Shown here one piece after another: positions 8,491 to 17,501 of a DNA stretch of 64,000 nucleotides. Where the stretch lies: positions 62,001-126,000 of the forward strand of contig CAMAVR010000001.1 in NCBI GenBank assembly GCA_945861885.1, given 5' to 3'. The translations under genes were made by a program, and so were the position numbers. Position 1 is the stretch's first letter, and every line of letters begins with the position of its first letter. Source of the DNA: Nannocystis exedens (GTDB lineage Bacteria; Myxococcota_A; Polyangia; Polyangiales; Polyangiaceae). Below the pieces are notes generated by a model, which saw only the letters and a program-made list of their open reading frames with translations, was not told the DNA's origin and made no database searches.

Positions 8491-9084
8491 TTACGGGTTT
8501 GGCGGGGCTCCGGCCGGGTCCTCCGCCAATTCGCCTACGATCCAGTCGTGTAGCGCGGCGTTGTATGCACCTCGCACACGGAAACTTGGAAGGCCGGAAG
8601 CGGGGTCCGGCGCCGCCATTGCCGCGAAAACCGTTGTATCCGGTGCTTTATTATATCGGTAACCAAACGGCGTCGCCCGATCGAGCCCAAATTTTAGGCA
8701 GGTCCATGGCTGGACGCTCCAGTCGCCGTAGGCCTTGGCACCGTTTGCAACCCGAGCTATAGGTGGCGTGTAGACGTCGTCGGGGTACACGCATCCCTGA
8801 CCGCCGGCTACCGCTGCCGCTGGCGCGTTTGCAGCAACGGTACCCAGATTTTCGTCCGTACCGATGGCAATCGCCTTCGGGGTATGGATTGCAACGATCG
8901 CCAGTTTCGCCATCGACCCGACATTACTTCGTGCTTCCGCCGCCTTCGCGTTAGTGATGTATTTACTAATTCCAGCAATCGCGAGCGCCGCGAGCACGCC
9001 GATGATCGCTACAACGACCATCAACTCGATGAGCGTAAAACCTCGCGCCGCATTTTTACTTCCTGAACTGTTTAGCCTTTTCAT
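8491..9084 (-). CDS. Type IV prepilin-like protein 1
   Basis: The product starts MKRLNSSGSKNAARG and is cleaved before FTLIELMVVVAIIGVLAALAI, a textbook class III signal (G-1, F+1, E+5) for the prepilin peptidase PilD. Upstream ATGs at 9099 and 9090 are in frame, but the GGGGGGA tract overlaps them and is spaced properly (6 nt) for the ATG at 9084. The mature protein is about 180 residues, with a cysteine pair (GCVYPDD ... WTCLKF) that could form the pilin D-loop disulphide. It is followed 35 bp later by the TPR membrane gene and preceded by a second prepilin. It could be a major pilin, a minor pilin or a type II secretion pseudopilin; size and a conserved Cys pair favour a pilin. Confidence 0.85.
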   Translation of the reverse strand: MKRLNSSGSKNAARGFTLIELMVVVAIIGVLAALAIAGISKYITNAKAAEARSNVGSMAKLAIVAIHTPKAIAIGTDENLGTVAANAPAAAVAGGQGCVYPDDVYTPPIARVANGAKAYGDWSVQPWTCLKFGLDRATPFGYRYNKAPDTTVFAAMAAPDPASGLPSFRVRGAYNAALHDWIVGELAEDPAGAPPNP

Positions 9085-9139
9085 TTTCATTCCCCCCATT
9101 GTTCAATAACCAAAATCGTCTGCAATAGAACTTATGTTG

Positions 9140-9811
9140 CTATTCGCCCTGATGATCGATGAATACCTGCGAATCCCACGAAGGGGCGAATACTGTGCAG
9201 TAAATTCCGTTGCCATCAGTATCGCTCATCGCTTCAGTAATGAACCAATCTTTGGGTCGCACGCCGCCCCAACCTACCTGCACGCCGTCGTAGAACAGGC
9301 GAGGTTGTGCGGGGATTACGCCCGCAGGCCCGGATACAGTGGCGTAACCAAATCGCACGGGGCCAGCAGCATGAACAGGCAAAGCGGCCCACCTACGCGT
9401 GACCGGGTCGTTGGGATTTTGCCCGACCCATGGCCACTTCGAGCCATCGGGCCGTGGGTTCGGAAAAAGCGTCGACTCACCGTTCATGCGACCTTCCGCG
9501 GTGTTACCTGTCAGCGTTATCGACACGTTGTCATAACTGCCAACCTCAGAGTGGTAGCTCTCTTGTGCGACGCGGATCGCTTGGATCATATTTGTCGCTT
9601 CGGCCGTCTTTGCCGAGTTTACCAATCGTCGATACGACATGACGGCGATGGTCGATAAAATGCCGATGATCGCAACTACGGCCGCGAGCTCCACTAGTGT
9701 GAAACCGTCGGTGGTGCCGATCGGGCGAATTAGGCGCTTGTGTGGGTCGCGCGGGGCGCAGAAAATCACGCGTAAAACTAATGCACCTGATGTGCCACGG
9801 GAAAAGCGCAT
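9140..9811 (-). CDS. Type IV prepilin-like protein 2 with long leader
   Basis: The motif TTDG|FTLVELAAVVAIIGILSTIAV is a class III prepilin cleavage site (G-1, F+1, E+5) followed by the hydrophobic spine. From the ATG at 9811 the leader would be about 36 residues, unusually long. No clear ribosome-binding site precedes that ATG, so translation may begin further in, for example at a GTG. The globular domain (about 185 residues) has one cysteine and aromatic-rich segments (KWPWVGQNPNDP, VGWGGVRPKDWF) that differ from pilin 1. The gene lies directly upstream of pilin 1 (55-bp gap), suggesting paired or minor pilin function. Confidence 0.8.
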   Translation of the reverse strand: MRFSRGTSGALVLRVIFCAPRDPHKRLIRPIGTTDGFTLVELAAVVAIIGILSTIAVMSYRRLVNSAKTAEATNMIQAIRVAQESYHSEVGSYDNVSITLTGNTAEGRMNGESTLFPNPRPDGSKWPWVGQNPNDPVTRRWAALPVHAAGPVRFGYATVSGPAGVIPAQPRLFYDGVQVGWGGVRPKDWFITEAMSDTDGNGIYCTVFAPSWDSQVFIDHQGE

Positions 9812-9880
9812 GCATGAGCTTGAAGATGCGTGCGGCGGATTGGAGGCGTCAACGATCCGGCGCTCGTAGCGTCAAATTTG

Positions 9881-11701
9881 TCACTCACGAAGGCGCGCGG
9901 TTGCCGCTTTGGTCTCGCCTGCGCCGACTGTCACCGAGATCTCTTTTGTGAGCCCATCTTCGGTATTGACGAATTGCACCGTGTGTGCGCCCGCTTTGAC
10001 GGGCACTTTTAACTTTGGCGTTGCGCCAAGCGGCCGACCGTCGAGCGTCACCGTTGATGCGGGGATCGAATTGATATTTAGAAATCCGCTTTCGGCGACC
10101 TCGGCCACATCGTCCGCTTCATCGGCTTCCACTTTTGCGGGACGCGGCGCCGGTCGCGGGGCTGCCCCCTTTGGATTGAGCGTGATTGCGAACGACTTTT
10201 CGGCTACGCCGTCTTCGAAACCGATCGCTTGCCTGTAAACAACGTAGCCCGGCTTTGTCGCTTCGAGCGACCACGGTTGCGATGTGTCGATGTCGAGCGT
10301 GATAGGCAGCGCCGAAAGTTCGCGTCGCTCGCGACCCGATATGAGCTGAACGCGCGCACCTGGCGTGTGGAGCGAAATTGCAGCCTTCCCCTTCACGATG
10401 CGGAGCGGCTGCGCTCCTAAATCGACAAGCTCGCCTTTGCCGATGTTCACAACTTGCTCGGACGGCGCATACCGATCGCTCCCGGCAATCCGAATTGTGT
10501 GCGTGCCTGGGGCGATGTCGTGCACACTTTGCGGCAGTGGGCCGACCTCGGCGCCGTCGATAAAGAGGCGCACGCCAGGCTGCCCCGGTTCGGCCGCGGC
10601 AACGCGTAGACCGCTTGTCATTTGTTTCGTCGGGACGAGTGCAAATCGGATTGCCGAGACTTTGCTCGCTTCGATCGACACGCGTTCTACTGCGGGAGGC
10701 TGAAAACCCGGCGCGAGGATACTCACATCGTGCGGGCCCGGCGACAGCGACTCGACAGTGCACGGCGCGGTTTGGCACTGAACTTTACCATCAACCGAGA
10801 TTTCAAGCCGATTTATCGCTGCGCCCTGCGCGTCGCTCACGTTGATGACGGCTTTGCCAGGCCGCGTTGTCAAAAAATAGAGCACCGAACCAAACACGAC
10901 CGCGCCGAACGCGCCTCCGGCAATCAGCGTACCGTACCGCGATATGAACGTCGGCCGACGCGGTGGCGACGCTGCGAGTGGAAGCGCTGCGAGTGGAAGC
11001 GACGCTGTCGAAGCGGGCGGTGAGGGGACGGGGTAGGGGAATGAAAGCGGCGCTGAAGCAAAAGGGGGCGGCAGCGATGCACTCGCCGGCGGAACAGGAA
11101 ACGATGGTCCAGTTGGACGCGCAACGCCGGCCGGCGATGAATAAGATGAGCTAGCGGCGGGCGAGACCGCAGGTGAGGGTACCGGCGTTCCAGCGGCGGG
11201 CGATATGCTTGTTCTCGAAGGTGAAGGCGCTCCCGCTGCGGGGCGTGCTGCTACTTTGGACGGCTCTTCGCTCGATGGCCTATCGAAAATGTGCGTCGCT
11301 TCGTCGTCGCCGCCATCCCACTGTAGAGTGACGCCGCGCGATGGTGGAGCTGGTGGAACGCCCGCAGTGCTTACCGATCGACCGAGCACCGGCGGTAGCG
11401 ACGCGCGGCTCGGCACAGGTGGAGGCGACGTGCGTGAATGTGACGATGCAAGCGAAGGCCTCGACAGAGCACCAGGCAAAACTGGTGGCGAGAGAAGCGT
11501 TGTGCTCGGCGTTGCCGGCGGAATACCGACCAGTGTTTTTCGAGCGATCGTCATCGTCGGGCTCGCTTCGCTTCGCGGCGAACCAATGGTTGGCACTTCG
11601 GCGCGCAGCGACCCAACGGTGGGAGCGGGGCCCGACGGTGGCGGCGCGTCATCGGTCGGGTCAAGCCCGGAACTCGGTTCCAGCTGCTTCTGGCTCGGCA
11701 T
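9881..11701 (-). CDS. PEGA-domain membrane protein with long Pro/Ser-rich cytoplasmic N-terminus
   Basis: A 606-residue protein. Residues 1-250 are Pro/Ser/Ala-rich and include the short motif TIARKTLVGIPP, often seen in myxobacterial regulatory proteins. A single membrane helix follows (about 252-275, YGTLIAGGAFGAVVFGSVLY), then an extracytoplasmic part with repeated PEGA-like beta modules: AINRLEISVDGKVQC...SLSPGPHDVSILAPGF near 300-330, another near 385-420, and a C-terminal TVTLDGRPLGATPKLKVPVKAGAHTV near 550-600. PEGA domains occur in S-layer and surface-attachment proteins. GAGGAG lies seven bases upstream of the ATG. It may be the first gene of a PEGA-pilin-pilin-TPR operon. Confidence 0.8.
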   Translation of the reverse strand: MPSQKQLEPSSGLDPTDDAPPPSGPAPTVGSLRAEVPTIGSPRSEASPTMTIARKTLVGIPPATPSTTLLSPPVLPGALSRPSLASSHSRTSPPPVPSRASLPPVLGRSVSTAGVPPAPPSRGVTLQWDGGDDEATHIFDRPSSEEPSKVAARPAAGAPSPSRTSISPAAGTPVPSPAVSPAASSSYSSPAGVARPTGPSFPVPPASASLPPPFASAPLSFPYPVPSPPASTASLPLAALPLAASPPRRPTFISRYGTLIAGGAFGAVVFGSVLYFLTTRPGKAVINVSDAQGAAINRLEISVDGKVQCQTAPCTVESLSPGPHDVSILAPGFQPPAVERVSIEASKVSAIRFALVPTKQMTSGLRVAAAEPGQPGVRLFIDGAEVGPLPQSVHDIAPGTHTIRIAGSDRYAPSEQVVNIGKGELVDLGAQPLRIVKGKAAISLHTPGARVQLISGRERRELSALPITLDIDTSQPWSLEATKPGYVVYRQAIGFEDGVAEKSFAITLNPKGAAPRPAPRPAKVEADEADDVAEVAESGFLNINSIPASTVTLDGRPLGATPKLKVPVKAGAHTVQFVNTEDGLTKEISVTVGAGETKAATARLRE

Positions 11702-11806
11702 CGATTCTCTCCTCGGCGAGCTTGGCTGGATAGCAAAGGTATAGATTTTTCACTAGATGACCGATTGGAAACCGAAATGATCGCCTTTCGCCCTACGGTG
11801 AAGAGG

Positions 11807-14491
11807 TCACGGTACGCCGTCCAGTGTTCGCGGTACGCCGTCGAGTGTCTCTGATGCGACTCGCTTTGGCTTTCTGAAGTACCTTATTCGCTGCGATTGG
11901 AGCGGCTGCCATATTGCTGGGCTCACCACCGGCGTCTCTTGGAAAAACGGTTTCGCTGATGGTGTCGTTCCGCGTCCGAAGCGCACATAATCTCGTGCCA
12001 TCGCATCGCGCGCATCGCCCCACGGCGCCCCGCCTACGAGAATTGCTTTCCCTTTGACGAAGAGGCGTAGGTCGCACCCGGCTCCACTAAGCATCCCGTC
12101 GATGCGCGCGACTGAATCGCTGTCGGCGCTATTTCGCGGGAGCTCGGCCACCGTCAACATCCCCGCCCGGTCGACGCACATCACCCGGCGCGCGACTGCG
12201 GCACTCGCGTGTTCGCGTGTCACGCCGGCTGCGACGAGAACATCGCCGACTGCCGGTGCGACGCGCGCGACTACAAATTTATCACCGTGATACCAAATCC
12301 CAAGTTCGCCATCGACAGGAGCGGGGAGCCGCGGAAACGCTATCAATTCGCCGCTGCGGGGCCCGCCGACCGACAGCGCGCGAGGGTCGATTCGCAGTGC
12401 GCGGCTATGCGACGCCGGCAGCGAAGTTTCGGCCATCGCATACGGAAAACCGCGCTGCGGAAGGCCTCTCGTCTGCCAAACGCCATCAGCCGCCGCTGTG
12501 CCCAATTGCGCAGCGGCGCCGAGCGCACCGGCGAGCGAAGTGGCCCCCGCGTTCGCTTGCGACGCTCCCGCACTCGCTTGCAGGTTCGATCCTGGCAGGA
12601 CATCACGTAGTGTCAGATAAAAAAAGTCGCGCGCGTTTCGATGTAGATATGTCGGGAAATTCACCGCCACCATGCTTCGCAGCATTCGCCTCGCGCGGTA
12701 TCGAACGTCTGGCATGTCGCGAAACGTCGCCTCTTCTTCCCATTCGCGGTCGAGCGGCCTACCGATTGGCGGAAGTTCGGTCGCCGGCGCGATTTGATAA
12801 AACTCGAAGCCTGCTAACCCTGGGTTCATGTCGAGATGCATCCCGAATGAGCAGTGCACGCGAAGCATCGCGTCGGCGAGCTCTTTCGCCGAGATATCGC
12901 CCCCCCAAAAGTAGCCGATGAAATTATCTTTTGTGAGGCAGATCCCACTTCGCGTCGTGTAAATCGTATCGCGCCAGCCGGGCGGGGTGCCGCCCCACCA
13001 TGTGCGCCCCCATGGGTTGAACTCGCCGTGGTCTATGATCGCCGTCATGTTTTGGCGATAACTCTTAATTCCATCAGGAATTTCAGGTGATTTGGGCCAA
13101 GAACCGAATGCGTTACTTCCATCGCGAAGCTCAAGAACGGTCGCCGCAAATGGTTTTGGCGGCAGATACATCACGCCGGCCGCCTGCATTCCGTACTCGC
13201 CGTGCTCTGCTTGAAACCCACCGTTGAATCCGGCGACAACTCTGCCGATCGTCGCGCGATCGTGAGGCACCATTCCTGCACCAGCCTCACCGGTCGCACT
13301 CTTCGGCTCGACCGTTCCGGCCATCATATGGAGCGACACTTGCCGCGGGTCCCACATCGTCACAAAGACGTGCGATGCTGACGCGCGCTTCGGTTCGGCC
13401 CGAATGTAGGTGGTTACAAATGGTGTCGGAACACCTGGATTTCGTCCGACAAATGGGTCGTTCTCGAGCGAGCGCCATGCACCTTCGTCCGGCTCCGGCG
13501 GCGTCACGATTGGTTCGATCGCCGCGGGCGGCCAGCCGATATCGGGGTTCGTGATCGCAATCTCGCGCGCGTCATTCCTTGTCGACATCGCTTCGCGCAG
13601 CTCGTTCGCATCGTCATCGCCGAAGAGCGCAGTGCGCGCGCGCCGCCCCCATTCGATTGCGGTAAATGCAATCGCTTTCACCCACTGCATCCGGTCGACA
13701 CCAAAAGAGGGGACGGCGCGCACGCGATCGACCGCCCATGTCATTAGCGCACCGGGGGGCGCAACGTAGGCCGGGACGACATGCACCAAGTCTTTCCCTT
13801 CAATTGGCTCGGCGTCGGCAATTCCGGCTCGAATTTTATGCCCATCGGCAATCGCCTCGAGCTCGTCGCGTTCGTTAATTTTTAGCGATACGCTTCGCGC
13901 GACCATTTCAAACGCGTAAGAAACGTGCGCGATACCGGCGGTGCGCCCCGTCTCTTGCCAACGCGTGATAGCGTTTTGAATGCGCTGAATCGTCGAAAAA
14001 TCGCGCGATTCTGCGTCGGAAACGCCGTCGAGGTCGATCGTGTGCACCGCGTTGAACGCGCCGTCGACAGAGCCGGCATAAGCAATCCGGTGCCCTTTGA
14101 CGACCGGCACGCTCTCATCTGCATTGCTTGTGTCGGTCAGATTCCAAACGCCTGCAACTGTTTGATATTCGCCCGCTGGAGTCACGCGTGCATCGATTAG
14201 GTAGAGGTCGTTTAGCCCGTCTGAGTGCGCCCGAACGATTGCATGAGCTCGAGCGAAAAACGCCGACATTCCGTTCGGAAAGTCGACCCACACGACATCC
14301 GATGGGCCGCACTGAAGCCCTTCAGACGACAACGCGTTAGCGAGCGATGCTTCACTTGTTACGCGAGGTGGCAGACGATGAAACGAAAGCGCGATCGCCG
14401 CGAGAAGTGAGAGCGCAAACGCCGAGACAAAAAAAGCTGCACGCGTTAGCCACGCAGCAGAGTCGGTTCGAAATTGAAAAGGGCGCCCCAC
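11807..14491 (-). CDS. Large membrane-anchored protein with NAGPA-like (phosphodiester glycosidase) region
   Basis: An 894-residue protein with one N-terminal membrane segment (about residues 15-38, LTRAAFFVSAFALSLLAAIAL). The central region (about 345-590) includes VVAGFNGGFQAEHGEYGMQAAGVMY, DGSNAFGSWPKSP and FGMHLDMNPGLAGFEFY. These resemble the PF09992 NAGPA/phosphodiester-glycosidase fold ('agiNGgfF... LDGG'), although the last motif is altered. The N-terminal third is unfamiliar. The last residues repeat TLDGVP twice, from a local 21-bp duplication at the 3' end. The assignment is tentative: substrate and activity cannot be read from the sequence. It is transcribed toward the PEGA gene with a 105-bp gap. 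Confidence 0.6.
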   Translation of the reverse strand: MGRPFQFRTDSAAWLTRAAFFVSAFALSLLAAIALSFHRLPPRVTSEASLANALSSEGLQCGPSDVVWVDFPNGMSAFFARAHAIVRAHSDGLNDLYLIDARVTPAGEYQTVAGVWNLTDTSNADESVPVVKGHRIAYAGSVDGAFNAVHTIDLDGVSDAESRDFSTIQRIQNAITRWQETGRTAGIAHVSYAFEMVARSVSLKINERDELEAIADGHKIRAGIADAEPIEGKDLVHVVPAYVAPPGALMTWAVDRVRAVPSFGVDRMQWVKAIAFTAIEWGRRARTALFGDDDANELREAMSTRNDAREIAITNPDIGWPPAAIEPIVTPPEPDEGAWRSLENDPFVGRNPGVPTPFVTTYIRAEPKRASASHVFVTMWDPRQVSLHMMAGTVEPKSATGEAGAGMVPHDRATIGRVVAGFNGGFQAEHGEYGMQAAGVMYLPPKPFAATVLELRDGSNAFGSWPKSPEIPDGIKSYRQNMTAIIDHGEFNPWGRTWWGGTPPGWRDTIYTTRSGICLTKDNFIGYFWGGDISAKELADAMLRVHCSFGMHLDMNPGLAGFEFYQIAPATELPPIGRPLDREWEEEATFRDMPDVRYRARRMLRSMVAVNFPTYLHRNARDFFYLTLRDVLPGSNLQASAGASQANAGATSLAGALGAAAQLGTAAADGVWQTRGLPQRGFPYAMAETSLPASHSRALRIDPRALSVGGPRSGELIAFPRLPAPVDGELGIWYHGDKFVVARVAPAVGDVLVAAGVTREHASAAVARRVMCVDRAGMLTVAELPRNSADSDSVARIDGMLSGAGCDLRLFVKGKAILVGGAPWGDARDAMARDYVRFGRGTTPSAKPFFQETPVVSPAIWQPLQSQRIRYFRKPKRVASETLDGVPRTLDGVP

Positions 14492-14618
14492 GGATACTTA
14501 ACTAATAACAGCTATAAATGGCCGCGCCGCTTACTGTTTTGGTTTGATGCTGCATCGGTCGTTCAACGCGCTACACCTCGCGATTGGCGCTACACGCGGC
14601 ACCAATTGCCCGCGTATC

Positions 14619-14665
14619 ATGACGTCTCACGATGACGTCTCACGATGCGCAGCATGACGTCTCAG
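14619..14665. repeat. Three direct repeats of atgacgtctca upstream of thioredoxin-fold gene
   Basis: The 12-mer atgacgtctcac occurs at 14619-14630 and 14632-14643, and atgacgtctcag at 14654-14665, the last overlapping the ribosome-binding region. The units are 13 and 22 bp apart. They could be binding sites for a regulator or slippage products; no protein partner is known. Confidence 0.6.
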
Positions 14666-14675
14666 GAGAAGTTAG

Positions 14676-15233
14676 ATGGCTATCGAATCGAACAACAGTT
14701 TGGCACTAGGGGCAAAAGCGCCCGAATTTACGCTCGTTGATGTCGTCTCGGGCAAAGCGATGACGCTCGATACATGCACGGGAAGCCGCGGCCTCCTTGT
14801 CATGTTCATCTGCAAGCACTGCCCATACGTTGTTCATGTTCAAGATGAAATTGCGCGACTTGGGCGTGATTACTTGAAGCAAAATCTAGGGATCGTAGCG
14901 ATCAGTTCAAACGACATTGTCGCATACCCAGACGACGCGCCGATGCACCTAAAAGCGATGGCGGAAAAACTCGGATTCGAGTTTCCGTTCTGCTTCGATG
15001 AAGCACAAAGCGTTGCGAAAGCGTATGGAGCCGCTTGCACGCCGGAGTTCTTTCTCTTCGACAGCGCGCGCACTCTTGTCTACCACGGCCAACTCGATAG
15101 CAGCCGCCCAAAAAGCGGGAAGGCGGCCGACGGGGCAGATTTGCGGCACGCGATCGACGCGCTCATCGCCGGAAAGCCGGTCTCGCGCGATCAGAAGCCG
15201 AGTGTGGGGTGCAGTATCAAGTGGCGCGGGTAG
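14676..15233 (+). CDS. Thioredoxin-fold (redoxin/AhpC-TSA-like) family protein
   Basis: A 185-residue cytoplasmic protein of the alkyl hydroperoxide reductase/redoxin type. LALGAKAPEFTLVDVVSGKAMTL opens the fold, and LLVMFICKHCPYVVHVQDEI carries a CxxC pair within CKHCPYV, the signature of a widespread thioredoxin-like family with unassigned substrate. The strand GIVAISSND, the cis-proline loop CTPEFFLFD and the C-terminal GCSIKW are also conserved. AGGAGA lies six bases upstream of the ATG. Three direct repeats sit in the leader. A thiol-disulphide or peroxide role follows from the family. It is convergent with the APC permease across repeat copy 2. Confidence 0.85.
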   Translation: MAIESNNSLALGAKAPEFTLVDVVSGKAMTLDTCTGSRGLLVMFICKHCPYVVHVQDEIARLGRDYLKQNLGIVAISSNDIVAYPDDAPMHLKAMAEKLGFEFPFCFDEAQSVAKAYGAACTPEFFLFDSARTLVYHGQLDSSRPKSGKAADGADLRHAIDALIAGKPVSRDQKPSVGCSIKWRG

Positions 15234-15253
15234 CGCTCAATCTTCTGCCTGCT

Positions 15254-15328
15254 CCCGTAAACGTGCCCGTGCCCGTAAACGTGCCCGGTTTTTCCATGTG
15301 GGCGGAGAAAAACCGGGCGCAGTTACGG
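15254..15328. repeat. Dispersed palindromic repeat, copy 2 (degenerate right arm)
   Basis: A complete left arm of 35 nt (15254-15288) carries the canonical gtaaacgtgcccgtgcccgt arrangement. The right arm (15313-15328) is short and mutated (ccgggcgcagttacgg). Its end contains the stop codon of the APC permease gene, so the copy has become part of that gene's 3' end. It lies between convergent genes. Confidence 0.9.
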
Positions 15329-16588
15329 AGCAGAGCGCGATCGCCGCGCTACGCCGCGCAGACCAAGGCCGAGGGCAAAGACTGCCAGCGCTACCAGCCA
15401 CTCGTTTATGCTCGCTGCTGATGCCAGTGCGAGCGACACTGCGATCGCCGGAATCGCCACAAGTGCGTGTTTCCACGACAACTTGTTGCGCTTTCGCAGT
15501 GCTAGCGACAGAAGCGCGGCGCTGATGCACGCGTATTGGCAGACCATCACCAAACTTGAGAGCGTGAAGACGTTAGCGCGTTCGCCCACAGCGATGATCG
15601 CGATCATCAGCGCTGCCGTGAGCGCGAGACCACGAAGCGGAGCGCCATTTTTCCCGAGCCGTTCGAGGCCGCCAGGGAGCGAACCATCGCTCCCGAGAGC
15701 AACAAGATAGCGAGGCGACATCGTCACCAAAGAAAAGACAATTCCGAGCCCGGAGACCGTCGCTCCCGCGCGGACAATCGCTGCAAACTGCGCACCGCCA
15801 AACACCGCAGCTGCGGAAATGATTGGGCTGCGTGTGTGCGCAAGGTCGGGCAGGGCGTACACGCACGCAGCCTGAATCGACACATAGAGGAGCGCGACGA
15901 TCGACAGCGAACCGACGAGCGCCAGCGGGATCACGCGCGACGAATTGCGCGTCTGCCCGGTAATCAGCGGGATCACTTCAAACCCTTGGTACGCGAATGT
16001 CGCCAGAAGCGTAGCGCGGAGAAGCGCGGACATGGGCGGCTCAGTCGTTGGTACTGGAGCGGGCAAATTTGAAATGAGAAGCCACGACGCCAAAATAAAT
16101 GCGCAGAGCGGAAGCAGTTTACCGATCGTCAAAAAATTCCAAACGCGGGCCGAAAATAGGAGCCCGCGGCTGCTCGCAGTTGCCGCCGTAAGCGCAACAA
16201 GTGAAGCGCACACTGGCCCGGCATATGGGCCCTCAAGGCCAAGGTCAGGCGCGAGCGAGCGAGCAAGCCCGATCGCAATCGCCGTGGCCGACAGCATCGT
16301 CGCAACATAGGCAAGCCAACCAATCGCGAACGCCGCACCAGGCCCAAAAGCCTGGCGCGCAAAAACGACCGCGCCGCCGTCTTCGTCAAATCGTGACGAC
16401 AAGATCGCATAGACAAATGCGACCGGCAGCATCAGCAGCGCTGTTACTGCGAAGATCCCGATGCCGACATTTCCGGGCGCGACGGAAGCCACTTCGGACG
16501 GCATCAAAAAGATCCCGACGCCGACGATGCCGTTGATGCCGAGCATCAGAAGCGAAAACAGACCAAGCGGTCGTTTCTTTGCAGTCAT
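15323..16588 (-). CDS. APC-superfamily amino acid permease
   Basis: A 421-residue protein with about 12 hydrophobic segments, typical of the amino acid-polyamine-organocation family. The first helix contains GINGIVGVGIFLMPSEV, matching the conserved helix-1 unwound glycine motif (G-x-G-I-F). Others are AFGPGAAFAIGWLAYVATMLSATA and AYQGFEVIPLITGQT. Substrate specificity cannot be deduced. The N-terminus MTAKKRPLG is short and basic, and no partner genes are near. The stop codon lies within the degenerate arm of repeat copy 2. Confidence 0.9.
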   Translation of the reverse strand: MTAKKRPLGLFSLLMLGINGIVGVGIFLMPSEVASVAPGNVGIGIFAVTALLMLPVAFVYAILSSRFDEDGGAVVFARQAFGPGAAFAIGWLAYVATMLSATAIAIGLARSLAPDLGLEGPYAGPVCASLVALTAATASSRGLLFSARVWNFLTIGKLLPLCAFILASWLLISNLPAPVPTTEPPMSALLRATLLATFAYQGFEVIPLITGQTRNSSRVIPLALVGSLSIVALLYVSIQAACVYALPDLAHTRSPIISAAAVFGGAQFAAIVRAGATVSGLGIVFSLVTMSPRYLVALGSDGSLPGGLERLGKNGAPLRGLALTAALMIAIIAVGERANVFTLSSLVMVCQYACISAALLSLALRKRNKLSWKHALVAIPAIAVSLALASAASINEWLVALAVFALGLGLRGVARRSRSAP

Positions 16589-16739
16589 TGATTGACCTTA
16601 TCATCGGAGAAGCGAGGAGAGCGAAAAGTGGCTTATTTAAGCCATATTCGTTGAATTGGAAGATCGCATAAGAAACATTATGGTAACTTTCGTGGGAGGG
16701 CCTTTTGGGGGCGCGACAAAAACCGCGCACGCGCGTTCG

Positions 16740-17390
16740 CTAAACAACGTCAATCGATTCAATCGCCACGCCTTTCATCGCAAGCCTCCCAGCAATCCGC
16801 TCCTTCAATCGCCCTATATCAACGCCAGCCGGCGTTTCGACATGCACCATAACGCCGCTGCTGCCGGCATGAATCGTCAGTACTCCGCCGCGAATGGCCC
16901 CCGCGCCAACCTCTAAACGAACGGTGTTTCGGTCGGCGCTCCAGCCGATTTTCCGAACCAATGTGCTGAGTAGCGCTTCGAATTGTGTTGTACTTAGCGA
17001 AGTGGCGGGTGAGGCCGCGCCGCTCAAATTTGGCTGCGAAATAGCCGCTAGCCCTGGCCCCATCGCTGCCAGTGCGCGCGACATTGACGACAAGCTCTCG
17101 TCGCCCTCATCTTGTTTGGCGCGCTCTAACCCACGCCCGCGCTTTTTCGCCTCGATTTCAAGTTCGTGGGAATGGCCCGCAGCTGATGTGTGCTGCACCT
17201 GCGATGGCAATTGAACGACAGACTTGGCTATTGGCCCGGCCAACGCGCGCTGTAATTCGGCCCAAGTGGCGAACGACGGCTGGGCGCGCGCCGGAGCGGA
17301 TGATGCGCTGGCACTGGGCAGATTGGTTATCGACCGCCCGTCACCAGAGGTGTTTCGGGCGGATGGTAAAAGTTCGACGGTGGAGCTCAT
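16740..17390 (-). CDS. FliK/SctP-like C-terminal domain protein
   Basis: A 216-residue protein with a long Ser/Ala/Pro-rich N-terminus and a compact C-terminal domain (about 140-216): NTVRLEVGAGAIRGGVLTIHAGSSGVMVHVETPAGVDIGRLKERIAGRLAMKGVAIESIDV. Beta-beta-alpha layout and spacing resemble the C-terminal substrate-specificity switch of flagellar FliK and type III needle-length regulators (SctP/YscP/HrpP), which ends with 'L...L...Gl.v..v.v'. No other flagellar or type III genes are in the window. The assignment is therefore by pattern only. The gene downstream of it on the other side is a Pro-rich membrane protein, separated by a hexanucleotide repeat. Confidence 0.45.
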   Translation of the reverse strand: MSSTVELLPSARNTSGDGRSITNLPSASASSAPARAQPSFATWAELQRALAGPIAKSVVQLPSQVQHTSAAGHSHELEIEAKKRGRGLERAKQDEGDESLSSMSRALAAMGPGLAAISQPNLSGAASPATSLSTTQFEALLSTLVRKIGWSADRNTVRLEVGAGAIRGGVLTIHAGSSGVMVHVETPAGVDIGRLKERIAGRLAMKGVAIESIDVV

Positions 17391-17453
17391 GACAGTTGAA
17401 TCGGCAAGCTCGCAAATTGGTTGCGTACAATCGCACGCCGATCGTCGATTTTC

Positions 17454-17483
17454 GACCTCGACCTCGACCTCGACCTCGACCTC
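17454..17483. repeat. Tandem hexanucleotide repeat (gacctc) x5
   Basis: Five perfect copies of gacctc (17454-17483) are followed by gaacgtcgaggtcgaac, whose cgaggtcgaa is complementary to the beginning of the array, so the tract can fold. It lies between two minus-strand genes and is a candidate phase-variable or slippage-prone tract, although not inside a coding region. Confidence 0.9.
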
Positions 17484-17501
17484 GAACGTCGAGGTCGAAC
17501 G

